From Asterochloris sp. CNOR1 (lineage: Eukaryota; Chlorophyta; Trebouxiophyceae; Trebouxiales; Trebouxiaceae): a DNA stretch of 64,000 nt. Shown piece after piece: positions 12,001 to 23,592 of this stretch. A program made the position numbers and the translations under genes. Where the stretch lies: positions 3,410,001 to 3,474,000 of the forward strand of contig OZ017750.1 of NCBI GenBank assembly GCA_963969365.1. The letters run 5' to 3'. Within the stretch, counting starts at the first letter, position 1. Every line of letters begins with the position of its first letter. The notes under the pieces are model-generated. The model searched no databases, had not been told where the DNA came from, and saw only the letters and a program-made list of their open reading frames with translations.

Positions 12001-14365
12001 CACGTCTGTGGGGATGCTGCCCCCGCACTGCTCATAGCTCAGGCTGACATGGGAGCCGCTCCAGGGGAGGGTGGGCACACCAGCAGCCTGCGCCAGAATG
12101 GTCGACCCCACCTGCAGGCATGTGCAAGCAATGCTCAGCATCGACCGCTGTGGTTTGTAAGGTGCCCCTGTGCCACACGGCCTTCAGCCTGCGCCAGGAT
12201 GACCGACCCCGCCTGTAGGCAGGTGCAGGTGTTTATGAGCGTTCCTGTCTTGGTATGGCAGGATGCTCTTTGACACATGGCATCCACATTCTGGTGGCTA
12301 GGCTTCTTAAGCCCACCTGCAGACAGGTGCAGGCGATGGCGAGCACTACTAAAGCAGATGGCTGCTGCATCAGGCCCACTGCTTTGTATTGAATACCAGG
12401 CAGAAGTGCAGCCTGGGCCCAGGACTCCGGAGCCCACCTGGATTGATGTACAGCTGATGTGCTCAGTGCAGCTCAGACAGGAGGCTGCTGCAGGCTGCTG
12501 CATGTCTGGCCTCCCACAAGGCTGGCTTCAGCCAGTGCAGACAGCGCGGTGCTGGGACATATGTATGGTGTCGGGCTGCAGCAAATGCTGGTACTGGCCT
12601 CAGACGGGCTCACCTTGTCCCCCAGGGCTGACATTGCAGCTGCTGAAGGGCCCAGAAAGCGAATGCCAGAGGCAGTCTTGCTGAGCGCCAGTGGCAGGTC
12701 TGGAACTTCTGAGGCATGGCCCCTGCAGGCAGGAAGGCGCTTACTGGCCAGCCCAGAGCAGCTGAACACCTCTTTCAGCTCAGTCAGCTGCGCTTCCCTA
12801 CAACCGATAGGCTCTGTTACATAACACCGAATTGATAGATGTCAGAAAGTTCGTTCACATTGCAGCCGTGAAATTGCACACCAGCCAACAGCAGCCTTGC
12901 CAACATGGCAGCATTTTTGGATTGCGTCTGGTCGCAGTCCTCAGGCTCCAGCATTGCTCAGCAGCCAATGCGACAACTGATGCACAGCAGCGCTCATGGC
13001 AGGGGTGCAGCCGGAGTTTGCGCCTCACCAGCCTCGCCAAACTGCATCCACAGCAGCCCTCAAGGCCGTCTGCATAAAGATGTCCCTCTCAAGGACAGTG
13101 CAAACAAGTCTCCACCAGCGTGCAGACTGCCCCTCATGTCCTTGCACAGTGAGCTCCTTCCAGCTGCAGCTGCAAGCAGTTCCCTAGGCGGCCCCTGGAT
13201 CCCCGTACGATGCGCCGCCTCCCAATGCAGCTGCAAATAGTTGCCCAGCAGCCAGCTGAAATTGGGTAATTTCCCCATTGGCTGAACATGGACACTCACC
13301 AGCCAGGCCAGACTGCATCCACGGCCGCCTTCTCGGCTGTCTGCACGATGAGCCGCACGTTGGCATAGTTGTTGTTATTGCTGCCACCCGGAACCTCAAC
13401 AAACTGATCTGCCATCCGGATGTGCTCAGCATCCACTCGCATGTCCTCTGGGGTGGCCATCGCAACTATGGTGATGGCTCGCTCATTGCTGAACTCGTTA
13501 TAGGCCCAGGAGCGAATGCTGCGCATGAACTTGACAGCCGCCAGGCCGTTGTTCGCCACCAGCACGCTGCAGCAGCAGCAGCAGGGCGCTGTCAGGAGGG
13601 TAAAGGTATGCTATGGCAGTTTCCGTCAGCAGGGCGAACAACATGCTGCGCCAGCAGCAGCAGGCCCCTGTCAGGGCAGTAAGGGCATGCTGCAACAATA
13701 GTTCTGTCAGCAGGGCTGCCACCATGCAGCAGCAAGCTGTGGCAGAGGGGTTACGCAGCTTGCAGTTTGCAGGCCGTCCAGCTTCCTTGTCGCCTCCTGC
13801 CTCAGCCTGCTGCTGCCGTCAGCAGCATGTTGCGCTTTCCAGGCGCTCTCAATGCTGTGACCACCAGCATGCTGGACAGGAGGTCACGTCAGGCAGTGGC
13901 AGGTCTGTGCCAATATTGGAGACCATGCTGTGATAACAAGCCCGTGCTCTGGCACAGCCGGCAACAGCTTGTCTTGCAGGAGCAGATGCTGACTTTATAC
14001 TAGTGAGGGGCAGACATCTGCCAGGCAGGCATGGTGCACGGCAGACAAACTGTCAAGTGCGATGGCTGTACCTGTGAATGGCCTTGTCCCCTCCCATTGC
14101 CACAGTGAAGTGCTCCAGCTGTGAAGACAGGCTGGCCACCCTTTTAGGCATGCCCACACCATTAGTGTTCCTGCATCGTCATGGGGCCGCAGCATTGCTT
14201 CTGCTGCAGCACACAGAGCTGTGCAGGAGGCATGCTGAAGCGCTTGAACTGGCAAGGTCTGTTTGCAGCTGATGCAACTGCGTGATCATCCAGGTTCAAG
14301 AGCCGGCTCGAAAGTTCCCTCCCCCCTTACCTGTTAGATTGCATATGTTGCTTGGTGGCCGGCAT
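1..14365 (-). CDS. ACC1: acetyl-CoA carboxylase, homomeric eukaryotic type (5' part; 3' end lies beyond the left edge)
   Basis: Carboxylates acetyl-CoA to malonyl-CoA, the committed step of fatty-acid synthesis. Exons in transcription order: 14331-14365 (tentative), 13300-13566, 12614-12722, 11887-12111, 11144-11271, 10626-10860, 10086-10227, 9487-9677, 8794-8985, 7961-8132, 7496-7614, 6240-6437, 5622-5868, 5066-5169, 4677-4865, 4257-4364, 3918-4016, 3180-3336, 2652-2893, 2252-2425, 1819-2101, 1396-1586, 891-1237, 461-591. Phases close at every junction, giving about 1428 residues. Biotin carboxylase shows [26 protein letters not shown], the glycine loop GGGGKGIRK and [15 protein letters not shown]. 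The biotin site VMKM follows, then the central ACC domain (KRVFLR). The carboxyltransferase is outside the window. Exon 1 ([11 protein letters not shown]) is supported only by matching phase and is shorter than the usual leader. The intron after 5066 uses a GC donor. Confidence 0.95.
5622..5868 (-). other. ACC1: biotinyl (BCCP) exon of ACC1 with the biotin-accepting lysine
   Basis: This exon begins with [16 protein letters not shown]. In eukaryotic ACC the lysine of the (V/A)MKM motif carries biotin; here its codon is at 5860-5862, about residue 674 of the model. The exon continues through [20 protein letters not shown] and runs in frame to [12 protein letters not shown] possible internal donor at 5688 is not needed. 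It joins the preceding exon 6240-6437, which supplies PYAEVE-like sequence (AYAEVE). Confidence 0.92.
6437..6985 (-). repeat. six tandem echoes of an ACC1 splice acceptor, about 105-bp unit
   Basis: The true acceptor of exon 6240-6437 reads (plus strand) CCGTCCACCTGCACACCAGG. Diverged copies recur at about 6548, 6653, 6758, 6860 and 6972, each with GCACCACA-GGCCTG-type exon sequence before it. Spacing is 102-112 bp. Confidence 0.8.
7068..7400 (-). repeat. minisatellite in the ACC1 intron between 6437 and 7496
   Basis: The core TGACTCCTGTGCCAA recurs eight times with changes (about 7076, 7138, 7167, 7216, 7248, 7285, 7325, 7359), period about 30-60 bp. It fills the rest of the intron beyond the 105-bp echoes. 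Confidence 0.75.
8132..8470 (-). repeat. three echoes of the acceptor of ACC1 exon 7961-8132
   Basis: TACCACT...GCNTTGAC|CTGCAGCAG occurs at the real border (8132) and again with borders at 8307 and 8451, carrying about 30 bp of exon-like sequence each. Confidence 0.7.
10440..10700 (-). repeat. three tandem copies of the 3' end of an ACC1 exon, 87-91-bp unit
   Basis: The real exon end encodes [20 protein letters not shown] with its donor at 10626. A second copy encodes [20 protein letters not shown] with a donor-like border at 10539. A third reads YGL[20 protein letters not shown] with border 10448. The first two units are exactly 87 bp, in frame. Confidence 0.88.
12080..12460 (-). repeat. 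four echoes of the acceptor of ACC1 exon 11887-12111
   Basis: The exon start GSTILAQA (border 12111) recurs as [10 protein letters not shown] at border 12212, then as weaker copies near 12317 and 12436. Unit about 100-120 bp. Confidence 0.75.
13567..14330 (-). other. proposed first intron of ACC1; no further coding exon seen
   Basis: This stretch separates the tentative 35-nt first exon from the first certain ACC exon. It begins beside a short CAG/CTG triplet run at 13567-13584. I see no sequence resembling the usual leader that precedes VLVANNG in plant or animal ACC. If the tentative first exon is wrong, the true 5' exon must lie here or in the gap up to 14836. Confidence 0.35.
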
Positions 14366-14836
14366 TCACTGCCAAGCTTGCTGCCTGCAGCTCAGCCCTC
14401 CCTTAGCCACCCTCGACCAAGGAGTGCACAGCATCAGCTTGACAGGCGCTGATGCCTCCTCAAAGATTAGAACGGCATGTTTAGAAACGGCAGTCCGAGA
14501 CTACCAATGGGAGTCTGAGCTCTTCACAGATGGCTAAAGCTTCCACTGTCGTCGTTCAGCAAAGGCACAGAGCCGGTCAAGCTAGTCAAAGACCTCACTT
14601 TCATTCTTGGACTTGGATTTACCAGGCTGGGGATAGAGAAGTACATGTGGTTGCAGCAAACAGCAAGTTTGCGTGGAACAAGAATGTAATACTGGGACCC
14701 CTTCAAGTGATGTCTCAACTAAGAATCAAATCCAGACATCATTTCTCTGAGAAAGCAGCAGAGCTAGGAGGCCGGTGGGCGGTTGCTATTCATGGAATGC
14801 TCTTTGTGGACTGTAGCAGGGCTTGTGGCAGGTTTT
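14366..14836. other. intergenic gap between DnaJ 3' end and ACC1 5' end
   Basis: Both neighbours are on the minus strand, so this holds the DnaJ 3' UTR and the presumed ACC promoter. I see no TGTAA signal downstream of the DnaJ stop, no conserved ORF and no RNA gene here. Confidence 0.4.
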
Positions 14837-17800
14837 CTACTGCTGGGCGCACTGCACGCGCCTGCCGCCACCAGCACCCTCCTCATCGCTGTCACTCTCA
14901 TAGGCTTCATTGCCGCCTGCGCGCTGGAACTGCCTGCGGGCCCGCAGTTCCTCCTCCATGTCCACAATGGGGCGCAGAGACACCTGAAGTGTAAACAGGC
15001 AATGATCTGAACAGACGACTGGGAACGAATCAACCTGTGAAAGCAGAAGCATGCAGCGGTTCAAAGATGCAGCAGCAAGTACCCAGACATGTTTCCTCAC
15101 TTACAAGCTGGACAAGGCAGGCACTTGCACAGCTTCTTCCAGAATCATGACAGGCAGACAGCCACATGTGCAGCTGTCACAGGCACGCCCATCCCCCACC
15201 TGCTCAATGTCGTCCGAGTCCATGGCGCTTTGCTGCTGCTGCGCGGGCTTGGGCAGGATCTGCTGCAGCGCGGCAACCTGCTGCTCCGATAGCGTGTCAG
15301 GGAACTGGACCAGGAAGCGGATGTAGAGGTTGCCCTTCTCGAAGGGGCGCCCATGCACCGGCATGCCCTCGTCATTTATGCACTTCCAGCTGTCAGGCTT
15401 GATCACCTCCCCTGTAGGGCACCAGCCGTGGTGGTCAGCTGCCTGTGACAATGCTCTGAAGCAGTGCATCGGACTTGTGCCGATGACTTGCCCCACCACA
15501 TGTACAGAACGCCCTCCCTGCTTGGTGCACTACTAGCTACCAATGGGACATGATGTAGATGGCCACCATGGCAATGCTGTGGAGCAGTGCTGAAAGCCAC
15601 ATCTCTGATGCCCTTCCAGCTACTCAATGGGCACAGCCTGCTGTGACAATGCTTTGCAGCGGTGCAGACAGCTTGTGCTGGTGACCTGCTCTGTGGGAAA
15701 CAGCCATGGGGCTGTGATGGACTGGAGGCAATGCAGCCCTATTGCATCTAAGTAGGCTGGACCTTCTGCTGGCTGGCTGCTCCCATTGCCCCATAGGCAG
15801 CATGCAGTGCAATGACAGCAGTGCTGGTGAACCCCTGTCGCCCAGCCAGCTGCCTGTCGATGCTCTCATGGCACCCCTCTAACAGAAACAAGCCTTAAAG
15901 AAAAAAAATCCCATCGAACACCGACGTTGGAGGCAGCCACCAGCCAAGCTGGTGCAGGCAAGGCCTCACCAGGCTCAGTCTTGACCTCCAAAGATCTGCC
16001 GTCCAAGTGTGTGATGTAGAAGGTTGTGCCCGTCAACGCCTCACTGAGGGTGATCTCCTGCAAGGCAGCAGTGCAGAAGGCATCAGCTTGCTGACAGCTG
16101 CTGCTGCCATCCCAGGCTGCAGAGCAGCCATGTGCTGCCAGCAACCCTTCAGCAGGTGGCCTCCCAGCAGGCCGTGCCCTGACATGGCTTGACGCTTACA
16201 TGGCTCCATCAGATATTTCTCAAGGTGTCTAGGCGCGAACAGACCCTCCGACGACATGCCAAAGCCAGGCAGGCTCAGCCTGCACGCCGCGGCGGCCGAC
16301 CACCAGCCCTGTCACACTGCCGTGTCCATGGCCCTATCCTGAGGGGGATTTGATTGCCCCTTGATCATACACCACCACAGACATGCTAAAAAAATCAGCC
16401 AGGCAACCTTCCCAGTGCACAGTCAAGGCCATTGTAATGTACAGTGCTCAGCCTCACCTCATCCATGGCCCAGCTTGCGGCTGGCCTCTCAAAGGCCTTG
16501 TGCCCAAAGCAGGTATCTGCAGGTGACTGCAGCCCCTGAGGAGGGGACAAACCTTGCTTGGCACAGACAGCAGGATAACATGCAAGGTGACCCTCGCAGC
16601 TGCTGCACGTAGGCATGACTCAGCCCTCCCCACAGCGATTCAACCAACAACCAGCTCTGCAGAGCCCTAGCCTGTCCACAACCAGGTTCAGGGCCTCCCA
16701 AACCCTTGAGGGTGTGAGAGATCGTGCATGCCAGCAAAGTTCCAAGGCCCCCACACTGCACATGCGGATATAAAGCACCCACGACCAGCCCACCTTGTCC
16801 ATCACCAAGTCTGAGGCTAGCCTCTTGAAGACCTTGTGGGGCCTTGCCTCCAGCACGAAGACAACATCCCCAGGCTGGATGCCTGGCTCGCTGTAGCCAG
16901 CCTCCCCACGCAGCACCACCTTGGCGTTGTGCTTGTGCCCCTTCTCGATGTTGACCTCAAAAATCTTCTTCTCAGGGATCAGACCCTGCAGCAGAGGTCG
17001 GCATGGTGGGTCTTGGGTGTTGACTGGGCAGAGGGGTGACAAAGTGTGCAGCCTGCTGGCCATTGGTGGATGGCTGCACTATGTCCAGCAGCAGGCGTGC
17101 CTTGTGCGGGTGCGCTGCTAAGGGACTGTACTCTAACAGTAGCCAACAATTGTTGTGCAGGTGCAGTGTGGTCAGCAACACCTCTGAAAATCATGGCCCT
17201 TTTCTGCTGCTTGCAGGCTGACGAAAGCTTGTCAGGGACAGGGCGCGCACAATGGGCATGCCTTTTGGCAGGCGAACAAAGTGGGCGAGCAATGGGAGGG
17301 CTCACCCCCTGAGCAGGTTGTATGCAGGCTGATGAAAGGCAATAAAAGAGTGGCAGGGCTCACCCAGCATGTGCAGGATGGGCCTGGCTGTTTGCAGGCT
17401 GAGGCAGAGTGGGCAAGCAGTGGGAGGGCTTGCCCCTTTTGAGCAGGCTACGTGCAGGTCGAGGACAGGTGGTCAAGCAGTGGGAGTGCTCACCCGGCCT
17501 GAGCAGGACGGGCACTGGTCATTGGGGGGCACCGAGTACCCGGTCTGCCCACACTTTTGGCAGGGCTGCTGGATCTGCTGCATCATGCCAGGGCCCAGAG
17601 GGCGCATCATGACTTGGATGCCTGACCCGTGGCAGACCTGCAGGCAATTGGGACCAGCATGCGTGGCACAGCACTGCAGCCACAGCTGTGGCAATGAGAA
17701 GGCCAACGAGCATGGCCTGTGCAACCAGTTGGCTGGGGAGCACCCATTCCACATCTTGCATCAGACAGCTGGCAGATCAAGCACATGAATGGCTTACGAT

Positions 17801-19639
17801 TGTGCAACTGCATGCAAGCGCGGCCAGCTGAGTCGTGCCCCAGTACAAAAATCCTCACACCTCGCACTGATACCGGCGGCCAGACTTGGTTCCACTGCCT
17901 GAGCAGGGCTCGCACTTGATGTTACGCGACAGGCTGAGCTTGCGGACTGCTCCATTGTACATCTCATCCAAGGAAATTTTAAGCCTGCAACAACAAGAAG
18001 CCTGTGGGGGCTGAGCACTGGCTGATCCACAGTGGCCTCCAATCTCATGCGGCAACAAGTCTGCCAGACGGCAGCAAAGTGAGTGCTACAGCCATGAGAA
18101 GCGCCAGCTTTGCCCATCACTACAACATGAACAGTCGCTCAGACTTGAGCGCAGATGCCTGCAAGCAGGGGTGATATGCGGCACTCCCGATTCCAGACCA
18201 CCAGGCCTTGAGTGTGCGGAAGGTGCTGGAAAGCTAGTGAGCTGAGATGTGCGCCACATGAAGCAACATCTCAGGCAGAGCGGCATCTGTAGTGGTTGTT
18301 GAGGAGCTGGGATGAGGGCCAGATCAAGGAGAGCCTCAGGCAGATGCACAGCCGTTACAGCTGCCCACTAGGCATCCAATCGGCTGCAGCCCTCAAGCAT
18401 TGGGAGTGTAACACAGTAACAGATCGAGCCAGGCGTGCTACATTTTGCCTGGTTGGTGGACGAGACAGCTGCACGCCCAATGGTCCACCTGGGTTGCAGC
18501 CCTGATGCAGCAGGAATCGTTCACAGCCACAGCTGGGTCCCAGGGTTGCTGAGCTGTCACCTGTGCACAACGTTCTCGCCCCTGCGCTCCCGGGGGGCGC
18601 CGCCCCGTCTGCCCCCGCCTGTGAACATCTCGAAGATGTCCGACATGCCCCCTCCTGGGCCGCCGCCCTGGCCCATCTCCTTGACGCCCTCCTCTCCATA
18701 CTGCAGGGCAATGGAAGGGGGACTGAAGCTTCAAGGGTGGAGGCACCTGTGGGAGCTCGGCATGCTGGGCCGTCACTGAGCTTGCTGGGGTGGCCTCAAC
18801 AGATCCTCAGCCCTGCCAAGCTTCACAGGCCATGGCCTGAGCTGCTCCATCGCTCTGGGAGACAGCCTGCCACTTGCTTAAAACAGGCAAAGTTTCGGCG
18901 AATGCTCCCTGCCACCCACCTGGTCATACAGGCGCCGCTTCTCCTGATCCTTCAGCACCTCATAGGCCTCGTTGATCTCCTGAAACTTCTTTGAGTCGCC
19001 ACCTACAGAAGGGACAACGATTTGCTCAGTCGACGCGATGAGCTCAGCCATCAAGGCCACCATCTGGCACGGTGAGGCTGCAGGCAGAATGCCCACCACC
19101 TGGCAGCTACAGCTGCTTGGTGCCAATGGGGCGGCAAGCAAGAAGTGCCTGCGCACCGCTCTTGTCAGGGTGGTGGCGCAGAGCCAGCTTCCTGTGGGCC
19201 TTCTTGATCTCAGCATCAGATGCCTCCTTGCTGACACCTGCAGGGGCAGGGCCACAGCAGGCATCAGGGAAGTGCGCTTTCAAAACATTGCGGCCTTGGC
19301 CGCCACTCCCTGGTGACAGCTCTTCTGCCGATGATCTTGCCTGCTGTTGCTTACGACACCATCAGCTGAGAAGCTGGACCTCCAAAGTGTAAGAACCTTT
19401 CTGCCCAGATCGCCACGGCACTTCAGCTCACCTAGGAGGTCGTAGTATCGGCTGTTGTCTACCTTCCCTGGTCGGCCTGGCATGCCACCCATGTCCGCAC
19501 CGCCAAAGCCTGGGAAACCTGGTGAGATGAGAGCATCGGTTGGTTTGCAGAACAAGCACTTTGTGCTGTGCGAGCAAAGCTTTGTTCAATTCGTTTACAA
19601 GTCCGTACCACCAGGGAAGCCGCCTCCGAAGAAATTCAT
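14837..19639 (-). CDS. type-I DnaJ/HSP40 co-chaperone (DNAJA, plant AtJ2/AtJ3 type) with CaaX box
   Basis: Co-chaperone that stimulates the ATPase of cytosolic Hsp70 and delivers substrates. Exons: 19612-19639, 19432-19518, 19157-19237, 18920-19002, 18561-18700, 17861-17984, 17494-17637, 16794-16985, 15970-16057, 15200-15411, 14837-14983; together 1326 nt, 441 aa plus stop, phases closing throughout. The J domain has NSRYYDLLG and the essential HPD (RHHPDKSGG). A G/F linker with [12 protein letters not shown] follows. Four zinc-binding repeats are intact: [24 protein letters not shown] and CPSCSGRG. The client-binding C domains carry [13 protein letters not shown] and [13 protein letters not shown]. 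The protein ends CAQQ, the farnesylation signal known from plant DnaJ homologues such as ANJ1/AtJ3, so membrane association is likely. It is the upstream same-strand neighbour of ACC1. Confidence 0.96.
15400..15730 (-). repeat. duplicated border sequence in DnaJ intron 9
   Basis: CCTGTGACAATGCT(C/T)TG at about 15440 recurs at about 15640 together with roughly 90 bp of flanking sequence; a weaker partial copy lies near 15570. Confidence 0.6.
17210..17500 (-). repeat. about five echoes of the donor of DnaJ exon 17494-17637, 55-70-bp unit
   Basis: GCAGGCTGA...AGCAGTGGGAGGGCTCACCC...GAGCAGG recurs from 17216 to the true exon border at 17494, where the same CTCAC|CCGGCCTGAGCAGG forms the real splice site. 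Confidence 0.8.
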
Positions 19640-19953
19640 GGTGCAGGAATGCTTGTTGGTCTTGGGGGCTGCTGCCTGATCAAAGTCTTCGAGTGTGTTC
19701 TAAAGAAGGAAAGTTGATAACTTTCCTTCTGAATGCCGTGACATCGGCGTATAAGTAGTCTGTCAATGTTTGGTGCCATTTGTGGAAGTAACAGTGTCCT
19801 GATGCTGCAGAGCACGGGGTGTGCAGCATAAACTCTCCTCATAGTGATGATGCAGCTGCATGTAAACCACCAGCCGCCGCCCCCTGGCACTGACCTTGTA
19901 CCTGTCAGGCGAACAACTTTGCGCTGACAGGTGTTGCAGACCAGGAGCCGAGC
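19640..19953. promoter_or_regulatory. divergent promoter region between DnaJ and the repeat-bearing gene
   Basis: A 314-bp gap separates the DnaJ start codon (minus strand) from the next ORF (plus strand), so it should carry both promoters. It contains the long palindrome annotated separately. No clear TATA box was identified. Confidence 0.45.
19704..19730. promoter_or_regulatory. perfect 12-bp palindrome upstream of DnaJ, possible heat-shock-type element
   Basis: AGAAGGAAAGTT (19704-19715) and AACTTTCCTTCT (19719-19730) are perfect inverted arms around GAT, 65 bp upstream of the DnaJ ATG. The arms contain AGAAG and CTTCT blocks like the nGAAn units of heat-shock elements, but spacing is not the canonical alternation. 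Binding of HSF is inference from position and composition only. Confidence 0.4.
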
Positions 19954-20927
19954 ATGCTCAGGACAGCAAGTGGCTCAGTGATGCAAAGTCTTCCTGAGAC
20001 AGCCACAGCACAGAGCCTAAGGGACACCCGGTCAGTCGCAGAGCCAGGTAGCAGGTTTCCTAGCAACGAAGCGAGGATCGCTGCTGCGTTGGCCATGGCC
20101 GCTGATCAGCGTGCTCTGGAGCGCGCGGCTGACATGGCCGAAGCCGCCTCTCAGCGTGCTGCTGACGCCGAGCAGCGTGCTGCTGAGCGTGCATATGACA
20201 AGGCCGAAGCCGCCTCTCAGCGTGCTGCTGACGCCGAGCAGCGTGCTGCTGAGCGTGCATATGACAAGGCCGAAGCCGCCTCTCAGCGTGCTCTATATCT
20301 GGCTGACGTGGACCTGCTGGCAAGAGACCGCATCTGCCGCCTGGCGGGTCTGGTCATGGCGCAGCTAAGGAGGCCAGAGGGCAAGGCAGGGGGGGATGGG
20401 GACAGCAACCTGGCTCAGTCCGTCAACCAGGACAAGCGCAACAGCCTGTGCAGCAACCTCCAACAGGGTTTTGTGCCCGGGACAGTCGAGGAATTTCTAG
20501 AGCAATTTGATGAGGCCTGGAATGAGCGCTGTGGTGGGCTTGTGCTTGCACATCTCGGCACTGTGGCAATCTGCGGGTGATTCTGACACATACTGCCTCC
20601 GAATACTGCATTGAGGCCTTGCATGCATGCCTCAAGGAGATGCATGCACTGTGGCACCCTGATGGTATTGCACCCAATGCAAATGCAGGGCATTTTGTCA
20701 ATATTGGGGTGACTAAGATGGTGCGTGAAACTATGGCCATGAATGCCTATGAATGCCTGGCAGCTGGCAACAAGTTAAGCAAGGAATGCTTTTTGTTGGA
20801 GCAATTTCTGAAACACAGCTGTCGACAGACAATAGTAGCCATGCAGGAAGTCCTGCTTGACATCCACCTGAAGAGAAGCGGCTTTATGTCAACCAGAGAG
20901 CATGTGCTCGAGCAGAGCAGGTGCTGA
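19954..20927 (+). CDS. unrecognised coiled-coil gene with exact 66-bp tandem repeat; frame change near 20570
   Basis: No family recognised. The first frame (19954-20580, 208 aa) holds a helical Ala/Glu/Arg segment made of 22-residue units (AEAASQRAADAEQRAAERAYDK), then a globular-looking stretch with FVPGTVEEFLEQFDEAWNER. A second frame (open from about 20526 to 20927) continues with protein-like sequence (ECLAAGNKLSKECFLLEQF). I could not find a credible splice pair joining the two, so this is either one gene with a missed small intron or a gene with a frameshift. Start 19954 is the first ATG of the open frame. It lies divergent to DnaJ. Function unknown. Confidence 0.45.
20137..20292 (+). 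repeat. 66-bp in-frame tandem repeat, 2.4 copies, identical
   Basis: Copies at 20137-20202 and 20203-20268 are identical base for base, followed by a 24-bp partial third copy. An older, diverged version precedes them from about 20101. Sixty-six bases is 22 codons, three heptads plus one residue, so copy-number change keeps the frame and lengthens a helix. Confidence 0.9.
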
Positions 20928-22227
20928 CACTAGAGGCAGATTTTGACACTCTTGAATCATCACAACGACGAGCTGCTCTGCTAGGAAAGGTCCACTGTCT
21001 CCTCCAGCTCACAGCACAGTGGGCACATACAAGCAGATGAGTGGCTTCACCACAGCGCACACCATGTCAGCTTTGCACGCAGCCAGTGGAGGCCAGAGAC
21101 TGCACCCAATCTTGGCCCAAGCTGCAGCAGCCACAAGCTGTGAATTGAGGCAGGCTGCTACACATCAGAAGCCAAACATGGCAGGACATGCTGCCTCTGC
21201 AACTCATCAGCAGCCATTGAGTTCAACAGCACACCTTGCTGCACTGCTCCCAGCTTGGTGCACCTTTGCAACAGCCCAGCCGCGAGTCCCAGCGGCCAGG
21301 ACAGACCTTGGCAGATCTCTTAGATGACCATCCCTCAATGCTGCTTGCCAAGTACGTGTGTGCAAAGGCGCTTCAGCATCAAACAGTACTGCCTTCACCT
21401 TGAAGCTATGTGTTGTCTGTCACTTAGATTCAGGTTTAGACTCTCTCTCTGTCTCTCGCTTACCTTGTGACACTGTGACATTGACGAGCACACCCCAGTG
21501 AGGCATGTAACATCTGGGTCAGCAGACTGCACTCCAAAACCCATTGATTTGTTTGAAAGACCTCTGATATTGAGTGCTGTTTGATCGAATGGACAGTCTT
21601 CTGTTCCTTTGATGTGCAGGATTAGCTCTCTTCAGACTGCTGATGCAAACGCAGATGACTGCCAGCCCCCACTCCCTGGCACTGGCCTGGTAGTGCCCTA
21701 CATTCCTTCTAGGCCAACACCTCTGACATATGCCTGCAGTCAGCCCTGTGCTCATGCAGCGACCAGGAAAGAAGTAGCAGACTGTAAGGAAGGGTCACAG
21801 CACAAGCTGGACACATCAGGTTCAATCAACATCCCTGTGTAGTGCATACTGCATCCTGCAGGCGCTCCACTCTGTGCACCAAGAGGCTGGAGGCATCCAA
21901 GAGAGTTGCAGCCACTGACGCACGGTGTTCAGGGATCAGTCTTTGAGAACAGCAAAGTTAGTGCATTGGCCATGCTGCTTAGCAGAAGCTCTGCCTGGTG
22001 TGCAATCTCAAGCTGCCGGCACAGCACCATGCTCCTGGCCCCACCTGCATCCTTCTGTGGGCGGATCTCAATGATCCATGTACTCCAGTGCCCGCTAGGT
22101 TGACACGAGGGAGGGCTAGCCGGCAGCAGTTCTGCCATTTGCGCTCGTGGGCTCAGACAGGCGGCAGATAACACAGAGTGTGCTAAGTGCCAGCTGCTGA
22201 GGCGGAGCAGCCGCAGGGTTGCCCAGC
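20928..22227. other. intergenic stretch, nothing recognisable
   Basis: About 1.3 kb between the repeat-bearing gene and RPS15. It contains a short CT-rich tract near 21440-21465 and scattered small ORFs with no conserved motif. The RPS15 promoter must lie at its right end. No RNA gene or transposon structure seen. Confidence 0.5.
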
Positions 22228-23464
<1,237 letters not shown>

Positions 23465-23549
23465 TCCAGCAAAGCCTGCCTGGGTGTGCACATCCCAACA
23501 GAGCTGCTTGCTGTGCCCAACAGACTGATCAAAGCGATTCAATGAAGCA

Positions 23550-23554
23550 TGTAA
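23550..23554 (+). terminator. TGTAA poly(A) signal of RPS15
   Basis: TGTAA is the common polyadenylation signal of green algae. This copy lies 86 nt after the RPS15 stop codon and about 40 bp before the convergent KNL1 stop. Confidence 0.55.
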
Positions 23555-23592
23555 AGCTCAGGCAGGACACTGTCTGCTGGCAGGCAGCTTAA

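Larger units (their letters stand above)
9487..13566 (-). other. ACC1: biotin carboxylase domain exons of ACC1 (N-terminal and catalytic core)
   Basis: Seven exons encode the ATP-grasp biotin carboxylase core in order. They carry the N-terminal dinucleotide-like fold ([13 protein letters not shown]), [36 protein letters not shown], the ATP-binding glycine loop [34 protein letters not shown] and the catalytic [15 protein letters not shown], whose codons are split between exons 10626-10860 and 10086-10227. Exon 9487-9677 adds the C-terminal GFKPSCG...NVWGYFSV-like stretch (here [17 protein letters not shown]). The key glycines and the E-x-N-x-R catalytic element are present, so the domain looks functional. 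Confidence 0.93.

Noticed and set aside
20928-22227. Possible transposon or viral remnant in the gene-poor stretches here and at 51817-53841
   Set aside because: No transposase, reverse transcriptase, integrase or capsid motifs, terminal repeats or target-site duplications were seen.
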